This document shows positions 59,131-64,000 of a stretch of 64,000 nucleotides of DNA, in pieces; position 1 is the stretch's first letter, and each line of letters opens with the position of its first letter. The notes under the pieces were generated by a model. It worked only from the letters and a program-made list of their open reading frames with translations, was not told the origin of the DNA and did not search any database. The position numbers were made by a program, and so were the translations under genes. The DNA is taken from assembly GCF_003253745.1 (NCBI RefSeq), contig NZ_MZXV01000032.1, positions 434,001-498,000 on the forward strand, read 5' to 3'. Origin of the DNA: Mesorhizobium kowhaii. Its GTDB lineage: Bacteria; Pseudomonadota; Alphaproteobacteria; Rhizobiales; Rhizobiaceae.

Positions 59131-59734
59131 CCTTGACCTCATTGGCCGCCATGCGGCGGCGGCGATAGTGACGACTTGCCTTCTGACGGTTGCCGCACAC
59201 CGCCATGTCGCACCAAAGGCGGCTGGAATTGCGGCTTCTGTCGACGAACAGCCAGGTGCAGTTGGGACAGATCCTGAGCCTTGCGACGGTGTCGTCGCGC
59301 AGCAGCGACAGCGCGGAAACCGCCAATGCCGCCTCGAAGGCGATCGGCGTCAGGGGATCACCGAACGGCCTTCCCGGCGCCCCGATTTCGGTCCGGCTGC
59401 CAGCCAGCCCCTCGGCGCAGGCGCTCAGGAACCCAGGCAGATCGGCGGTCGCAACGGTGCCTTTCGACACCGCGCCGCGAAACAGCCGGTCTGTCGTCTC
59501 GCGGATCGACAGCACGACGGGCGCGATTGCCGCGGGAGAGGATACCGCCAGTTGCCGGTCGCCCAGCTCGGCGGCGCGAAAGCCGCTCGCCGCATCGGCG
59601 AAGCGGGCAATCTCGGCCGGATCATCGAAGCGATCGAAGGTTCGCTCCGGATCACCGCGCAGCACCACGGTGTTCGCCGTGTCGAGCGCAAGCAGGCCGC
59701 CGGTGAAGCGGTGTGGGGTCCAGGATACCGTCAT
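59123..59734 (-). CDS. CGNR zinc-finger (ABATE domain) transcriptional regulator
   Basis: A 203-residue regulator. Residues 1-150 are the ABATE domain (begins GGLLALDTANTVVLRG, then helices), and the C-terminal about 50 residues hold the CGNR zinc finger: CPNCTWLFVDRSRNSSRLWC then CGNRQKASRHYRRRR, with four zinc-ligand cysteines and an Arg/Lys-rich DNA-binding helix. Such proteins are small one-component regulators, often autoregulatory. The upstream divergent interval carries a 9-bp inverted repeat at 59740-59777, which is probably its operator. The gene overlaps the lipoprotein gene. Confidence 0.85.
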   Translation of the reverse strand: MTVSWTPHRFTGGLLALDTANTVVLRGDPERTFDRFDDPAEIARFADAASGFRAAELGDRQLAVSSPAAIAPVVLSIRETTDRLFRGAVSKGTVATADLPGFLSACAEGLAGSRTEIGAPGRPFGDPLTPIAFEAALAVSALSLLRDDTVARLRICPNCTWLFVDRSRNSSRLWCDMAVCGNRQKASRHYRRRRMAANEVKDA

Positions 59735-59739
59735 GCCCA

Positions 59740-59777
59740 GAATCTAACCGATAAATCGCATTTGACAAGTTAGATTC
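59740..59777. promoter_or_regulatory. Candidate CGNR-regulator operator
   Basis: Perfect 9-bp inverted repeat GAATCTAAC (59740-59748) and GTTAGATTC (59769-59777), 20-base spacer, starting 5 bases before the regulator start. A minus-strand TTGTCA/TAGATT pair overlaps it. The repeat lies between the regulator and the divergent LivH-like permease. Confidence 0.6.
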
Positions 59778-59877
59778 AGCGATGCAAACCTTCATAGGGA
59801 TGCGGTTCCCGCAGCCTTTTTTGAACATGTCGTCGTCACAACCGTTGCTTGTGGACGGCATGATCTGAGGGTTTTGC

Positions 59878-60783
59878 ATGCTCTATTTCTTCCAGCAGGT
59901 GCTGAACGGGCTGCATTCGGGCGCGCTCTACGCGCTGCTCGCCTTCGGCTACGTGCTGACCAACGGCATCCTGCACCGCACCAATCTTGCCTATGGCGCG
60001 CTGTTTGCCTTTTGCGGCCAGACGATGATCCTCACCGCGGCTTTCGGCTATCAGGTGCTGTGGCTGACGCTGCTGGCGGCAGTGGCACTCGGCATCGTTT
60101 CGGCTTTCCTCTATGCCGCGCTGGTCAGCTATGTGCTATCGCGCAGCGTCTTCGAACCATTGGCCGAGCGCTCGCCCAATGCGATCGTGGTGACGACGCT
60201 CGGCATCCTGCTGTCGTTGTCGGAGGCAAGCCGCATCGCCGCCGACACCCATGATCTGTGGCTGCCGCCGATGCTGGCGCAGCCGATCACTTTCGCGCAG
60301 GACACAACCTTCAAGGCAACGCTGACGCTCATCCAGCTCATCGACTGCGCGGTGGTGCTGGCGGCAATCGTGCTGGCCGCCTGGGCATTTGCGCGCTCCA
60401 GCTTCGGCCGGCGCTGGCGCGCCGTCTCCGACGATCCCAAGGCGGCGGCGATGTGCGGTGTCGACGTGCGCGCGGTGTTCCGGCATGCCGTGCTGTTCGG
60501 CGGTTTCTGCGCCGCGCTGGCCGGGGTCATGGCCGGCCTCTATTACGGCAATGTCAGCTTCGGCTCCGGCCTCGTCTACGGGTTGAAGATCCTGTTCGTG
60601 ACCGCGGTTGGCGGCTATCTCTCGCCGCCGCGCGCGGCCCTGGGTGCGGCCGCCTTCGGCATGGCCGAATCACTGTGGGCCGGCTATTTCCCGGTCGAAT
60701 GGCGCGACGCCTGGATGTATCTGTTCCTGGTCGCCATGCTGGTGCTGATCGGGGCCGGCCGCGACACCGGCAAAATCGCCTGA
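59878..60783 (+). CDS. Orphan branched-chain amino acid-type ABC permease (LivH-like)
   Basis: A 301-residue integral membrane protein with eight or nine hydrophobic segments and LivH-class signatures: LHSGALYALLAFGYVLTNGI at the N-terminus and RAVSDDPKAAAMCGVDVRAVFR near residue 181 (the ATPase-contact loop), then VTAVGGYLSPPRAALGAAAF. No LivM, LivF, LivG or LivK partner is nearby (the next genes are a TRAP pair). Start ATG at 59878 is the first in frame. It may recruit partners from another operon, or be a remnant. It sits divergently from a CGNR regulator, and both may be controlled by that protein. Confidence 0.8.
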   Translation: MLYFFQQVLNGLHSGALYALLAFGYVLTNGILHRTNLAYGALFAFCGQTMILTAAFGYQVLWLTLLAAVALGIVSAFLYAALVSYVLSRSVFEPLAERSPNAIVVTTLGILLSLSEASRIAADTHDLWLPPMLAQPITFAQDTTFKATLTLIQLIDCAVVLAAIVLAAWAFARSSFGRRWRAVSDDPKAAAMCGVDVRAVFRHAVLFGGFCAALAGVMAGLYYGNVSFGSGLVYGLKILFVTAVGGYLSPPRAALGAAAFGMAESLWAGYFPVEWRDAWMYLFLVAMLVLIGAGRDTGKIA

Positions 60784-60972
60784 AACCATCAGACTTTGGT
60801 TGCATGACGCTGAGGCAGACCGCCGGTATCCGCACCTGCCCCGCCATGCGATGACGTTTGCAGCCTCCATCCTTGTTGACCCGTCAGTCCACGCGCGGCA
60901 TACCGTTGGACCACGCGGCGTGACAGACTATGAGGGGGAAGCTGGCACGCCTCCGGTACAAGGGAGGAATGC

Positions 60973-61557
60973 ATGGCAGGGCTTCTCGCTCTATCCAGGA
61001 CCATTGATCGCGCGAACGAATTCATCGGCAAATGGGTGTCGTGGCTGATCCTGCTGGCGATCCTGGTCAGCGCCGCCAACGCCATCATCCGCAAGGTCTT
61101 CGACATATCCTCGAACGCATGGCTGGAGCTGCAGTGGTATCTGTTCGGCGCCGCCTTCATGCTGGCCGCCGCCTATACGCTGAAGCAGAACGAGCATATC
61201 CGCATCGACATCGTCTACGGCCTGTTTTCACGCCGCGTACAGCACTGGATCGACCTTCTCGGCCATATCCTCTTCCTGATGCCGTTCGTGACGCTGATGG
61301 TGTTCTATTTCGTCCCTTATGTCCGGCTGTCGTTCCACAGCGGCGAAATGTCCAACAATTCCGGCGGACTGATCGTCTGGCCGGCAAAGGCCATCCTGCT
61401 GGTCGGCTTTTTCCTGCTCGCGTTGCAGGGCATTTCCGAGATCATCAAGAAGATCGCCATCATGCGTGGCGACATGGACGATCCAAACCCCTTCATCTCC
61501 GCGCATGAGCAGGCCGAACTGGAAGCCAAGGCGCTCGCCGACGAGGTGCGCTCGTGA
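60973..61557 (+). CDS. dctQ: TRAP transporter small permease subunit (DctQ-like)
   Basis: A 194-residue membrane protein with four hydrophobic helices: VSWLILLAILVSAANAIIRK near residue 17, LELQWYLFGAAFMLAAAYTLK near residue 42, LLGHILFLMPFVTLMVFYFV near residue 80, and the fourth near residue 135. This is the DctQ pattern; the YTLKQNEHIRIDI motif matches the mannitol/chloroaromatic TRAP group. GGGAGG precedes the ATG. It binds the large subunit and the periplasmic receptor complex; the receptor gene is not in the window. Confidence 0.88.
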   Translation: MAGLLALSRTIDRANEFIGKWVSWLILLAILVSAANAIIRKVFDISSNAWLELQWYLFGAAFMLAAAYTLKQNEHIRIDIVYGLFSRRVQHWIDLLGHILFLMPFVTLMVFYFVPYVRLSFHSGEMSNNSGGLIVWPAKAILLVGFFLLALQGISEIIKKIAIMRGDMDDPNPFISAHEQAELEAKALADEVRS

Positions 61558-63350
61558 TGGAGTTCATCGCCCAGAACATGGCGCCGATCATGTTCGCCTC
61601 GCTGATCCTGTTCATGCTGATCGGCTATCCTGTCGCCTTTTCGCTGGCTGCAAACGGGTTGCTGTTCTTCTTCATCGGCGTGCTTTTGACGCCATATTCG
61701 GGCGGAGCGATCAATCTCGCCTGGCCGCTGCTCTATGCGCTTCCGGACAATTTCTACGGCAGCCGGGTGATGTCGAACGACACACTGCTTGCCATCCCGT
61801 TCTTCACCTTCATGGGCATCGTGCTCGAGCGATCCGGCATGGCCGAAGACCTGCTCGACACGATCGGCCAGCTGTTCGGGCCGATCCGCGGCGGCCTCGC
61901 CTATGCCGTGATCTTCGTCGGCGCGCTGCTGGCCGCAACCACCGGCGTGGTGGCTGCATCCGTCATCGCCATGGGGTTGATCTCGCTGCCGATCATGCTG
62001 CGCTACGGCTATGACCGCCGGCTGGCATCCGGCGTCATCGCGGCGTCGGGCACGCTCGCCCAGATCATCCCGCCGTCGCTGGTGCTGATCGTTCTGGCCG
62101 ACCAGCTTGGCCGCTCGGTCGGCGACATGTATGCGGGCGCGCTGATTCCCGGCCTTATCCTGACCGGCCTCTACGCGCTTTACGTCCTGCTCGTTTCGAT
62201 CTTCCGGCCGAATATGATGCCGGCGCTGCCGCTGGAAGCGCGCACGCTAGGCCATGGCGTGATGTCGCTGCTGGTGGCGCTGGTGGTAACGGTGACCATC
62301 TCCTATGCGGCGTATCGCTACCTGGCGCCGACGCATGGCGACAATGCCGATATTCTTGGCGCCAGCATCGGCGTGATCCTGATCTATGTCGTTGCGATTG
62401 CCGACAGGCGGCTGAACATCAACATGATGTCGCGGCTGGCGCAGCAGGTCATCATCGTGCTGATCCCACCGCTGGCGCTGATCTTCCTGGTGCTGGGCAC
62501 CATCTTCCTCGGCATCGCCACGCCGACGGAGGGCGGCGCCATGGGCTCCGTCGGCGCCTTGATCATGGCGGCTGCAAAAGGTCGGCTATCGCTGGACGTG
62601 GTCAAGCAGGCGCTGACCTCGACGACGCGGCTGTCGTCCTTCGTGCTGTTCATCCTGATCGGCGCGCGGGTGTTCTCGCTGACCTTCTATGGCGTCAACG
62701 GACAGATCTGGGTCGAACACCTGCTGACCTCGCTGCCTGGCGGCGAAGTCGGCTTCCTGATCGGCGTCAACATCCTGGTCTTCTTCCTGGCCTTCTTCCT
62801 CGACTTCTTCGAACTCGCCTTCATCATCGTGCCGCTGCTGGCGCCGGCCGCAGACAAGCTCGGCATCGACCTGATCTGGTTCGGCGTGCTTCTGGGCGTC
62901 AACATGCAGACCAGCTTCATGCATCCGCCCTTCGGCTTCGCGCTGTTCTACCTGCGCTCGGTCGCCGCGCGCGTGCCCTATCTCGACCGCATCACCGGCA
63001 AAAAGATCGCGCCGGTCACCACCGGGCAGATCTATTGGGGCGCGGTGCCCTTCGTCTGCATCCAGGTGATCATGATCGGGCTGACCATCGCCTTCCCGCA
63101 GATGGTGATGCATTACAAGGGCACGGCGGTCGATCCCGGCACCATCGACTACAAGGTGCCGGAAATACCAGGCCTGTCGCCGCTTGCCGCACCGCCGGCC
63201 GGCGGCGGCACGGCGCCGGCTAATGGCGGTATTGCACCGGCGGCTCCTGCCGCCCCTGATCTGTCGCAACCACCGAGTTTCGGCGACACGCCGCCGGCCA
63301 AACCGGCAGCACCGCAGCCGGACCTGTCGCAACCGCCAAGCTTCAACTGA
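61554..63350 (+). CDS. dctM: TRAP transporter large permease subunit (DctM-like), extended
   Basis: A 598-residue protein, longer than standard DctM (about 430 residues). It has many hydrophobic segments with DctM motifs SGMAEDLLDTIGQLFG near residue 95, AQIIPPSLVLIVLADQ near residue 165 and GIATPTEGGAMG near residue 325. It carries an extra mid-protein insertion (about residues 215-290) and a C-terminal low-complexity tail of about 60 residues rich in Pro, Ala and Gly with the repeated PDLSQPPSF element. Longer forms occur in the mannitol/chloroaromatic TRAP group. ATGA overlap with dctQ (61554-61557). It exchanges sodium for the organic acid substrate. Confidence 0.88.
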   Translation: MMEFIAQNMAPIMFASLILFMLIGYPVAFSLAANGLLFFFIGVLLTPYSGGAINLAWPLLYALPDNFYGSRVMSNDTLLAIPFFTFMGIVLERSGMAEDLLDTIGQLFGPIRGGLAYAVIFVGALLAATTGVVAASVIAMGLISLPIMLRYGYDRRLASGVIAASGTLAQIIPPSLVLIVLADQLGRSVGDMYAGALIPGLILTGLYALYVLLVSIFRPNMMPALPLEARTLGHGVMSLLVALVVTVTISYAAYRYLAPTHGDNADILGASIGVILIYVVAIADRRLNINMMSRLAQQVIIVLIPPLALIFLVLGTIFLGIATPTEGGAMGSVGALIMAAAKGRLSLDVVKQALTSTTRLSSFVLFILIGARVFSLTFYGVNGQIWVEHLLTSLPGGEVGFLIGVNILVFFLAFFLDFFELAFIIVPLLAPAADKLGIDLIWFGVLLGVNMQTSFMHPPFGFALFYLRSVAARVPYLDRITGKKIAPVTTGQIYWGAVPFVCIQVIMIGLTIAFPQMVMHYKGTAVDPGTIDYKVPEIPGLSPLAAPPAGGGTAPANGGIAPAAPAAPDLSQPPSFGDTPPAKPAAPQPDLSQPPSFN

Positions 63351-63357
63351 ACCCGGC

Positions 63358-64000
63358 ATGGCCAAGATCATGAAAGCGGTGCGGTTGGAAGCGGTGGGCA
63401 GCATCGCCCTGCGCGAAGTCGACAAGCCGGACATCGGGCCGGATGAGCTTCTGGTGCGCGTTGAAGCCTGCGGCGTCTGCGGCACGGACCGGCATCTGTT
63501 CCACGGCGAATTCCCGTGCACGCCACCGGTGACGCCCGGGCATGAATTCTCCGGCATCGTCGAGGCGATCGGAAAATCCGTCTCGGGCTTTGCCGTTGGC
63601 GACCGTGTCACCGGCGACCCCAACATCGCCTGCGGGCGTTGCGCGCACTGTCATGCCGGGCGGGTCAACCTCTGCAGCAACCTGCGCGCCATCGGTATTC
63701 ATCGCGATGGCGGCTTTGCCGAATATCTTGCCTTGCCGCAGAAGCAGGCTTTCATCCTGCCTGCCAGCTTGAAGCCGACGCATGGTGCCTTCTGCGAGCC
63801 GCTCGGCTGTTGCCTGCATGGCGTGGAGCTGGCCGAAATCCGGCCAGGCAGCTCGGTGGCCGTGCTTGGCGGCGGCGTGATCGGCCTGCTCACCGTGCAG
63901 CTGGCGCGTCTGGCCGGGGCCACGACCATCATCCTGTCGACCAGGCAGGCCTCGCGGCGCGCGCTCGCCGAGGATCTCGGCGCCACGGCGACGGTCGATC
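63358..64000 (+). CDS. Zinc-dependent alcohol dehydrogenase (sorbitol/galactitol type), truncated by window edge
   Basis: The N-terminal 214 codons of a zinc-binding medium-chain dehydrogenase. Catalytic zinc ligands: Cys in ACGVCGTD near residue 42, His in TPGHEFSG near residue 65 and Glu in FCEPLGCC near residue 150. Structural zinc cysteines are in CGRCAHCHAGRVNLC near residues 94-108. The coenzyme-binding GGGVIGL motif appears near residue 177. The ATG at 63358 is used; an ATG at 63370 is equally possible because neither has a strong ribosome site. It follows dctM by 7 bases, so it is probably co-transcribed with the TRAP transporter and oxidises its polyol or alcohol substrate. The C-terminus is outside the window. 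Confidence 0.88.
   Translation, partial: MAKIMKAVRLEAVGSIALREVDKPDIGPDELLVRVEACGVCGTDRHLFHGEFPCTPPVTPGHEFSGIVEAIGKSVSGFAVGDRVTGDPNIACGRCAHCHAGRVNLCSNLRAIGIHRDGGFAEYLALPQKQAFILPASLKPTHGAFCEPLGCCLHGVELAEIRPGSSVAVLGGGVIGLLTVQLARLAGATTIILSTRQASRRALAEDLGATATVD

Noticed and set aside
59762..59767. TTGACA on the plus strand as a -35 box for the orphan permease
   Set aside because: No acceptable -10 hexamer at 16-18 bases, and it falls inside the candidate operator spacer.

Overview
The window is high-GC, densely packed DNA from an alphaproteobacterium of the Rhizobiales, most likely Mesorhizobium or a close relative. This is inferred from the FYDLN-acid protein/aroA/cmk/rpsA gene order, a CP4-type EPSP synthase backbone, the split PntA transhydrogenase, an aa3 oxidase subunit IV, the cyclase-TPR protein family, RIME-like palindromic repeats and the number of ABC/TRAP importers. 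It reads as chromosomal: housekeeping genes (aroA, cmk, rpsA, gyrB, pntAB, a tRNA-Ala) alternate with catabolic islands. No insertion sequence, phage gene or CRISPR array was seen.

Region 1-10.6 kb (minus strand) is an organosulfur island. ssuD is GTGA-coupled to an FAD/NAD(P) oxidoreductase. A second unit runs sfnG (dimethyl sulfone monooxygenase), livG-H-M-K-F (a branched-chain-amino-acid-type ABC importer), an SfnB-family oxidoreductase and, cut by the window edge, the first 18 codons of an FMN reductase. The importer inside a sulfone operon suggests a dedicated organosulfur transporter. Region 10.8-19.9 kb is an L-arabinose/D-galactose island: araFGH importer, SDR dehydrogenase, IlvD/Edd sugar-acid dehydratase and DapA-family aldolase/dehydratase on the minus strand, divergent from a FadR-type GntR regulator and a DgoD-like dehydratase, with a clear inverted-repeat operator between them.

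Region 20-29.1 kb holds a class III cyclase/TolB/TPR protein, tRNA-Ala(GGC), the acidic FYDLN protein, aroA-cmk-rpsA and a large membrane protein of GT-C type. Region 29.1-37.2 kb holds an SDR and an arginine/guanidino island: a 2-ketoarginine-decarboxylase-like enzyme ATGA-coupled to a dimethylarginine-hydrolase-like enzyme, divergent from a four-gene basic-amino-acid ABC importer and a DpkA/Ldh-type reductase. A four-run G-quadruplex motif lies before the reductase. Region 37.4-41.8 kb has small redox or membrane genes, an NDUFA9-like protein, a cytochrome P450 and a flavin reductase, with a 146-bp palindromic repeat overlapping the P450 stop codon.

Region 41.8-51.4 kb contains a secreted caspase-TPR protein, gyrB, a decayed gene fragment, the three-gene pnt transhydrogenase and two tiny membrane proteins. 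Region 51.4-58.4 kb has an orphan FeeM/LuxI-like N-acyl amino acid synthase beside a membrane GGDEF-EAL protein, then a fused indolepyruvate ferredoxin oxidoreductase. Region 58.5-64 kb has a lipoprotein, a CGNR regulator with its own candidate operator, an orphan LivH-type permease, a TRAP DctQ/DctM pair without a binding protein, and a zinc alcohol dehydrogenase cut by the right edge. No computation was run: all functions come from motif recognition and gene context.
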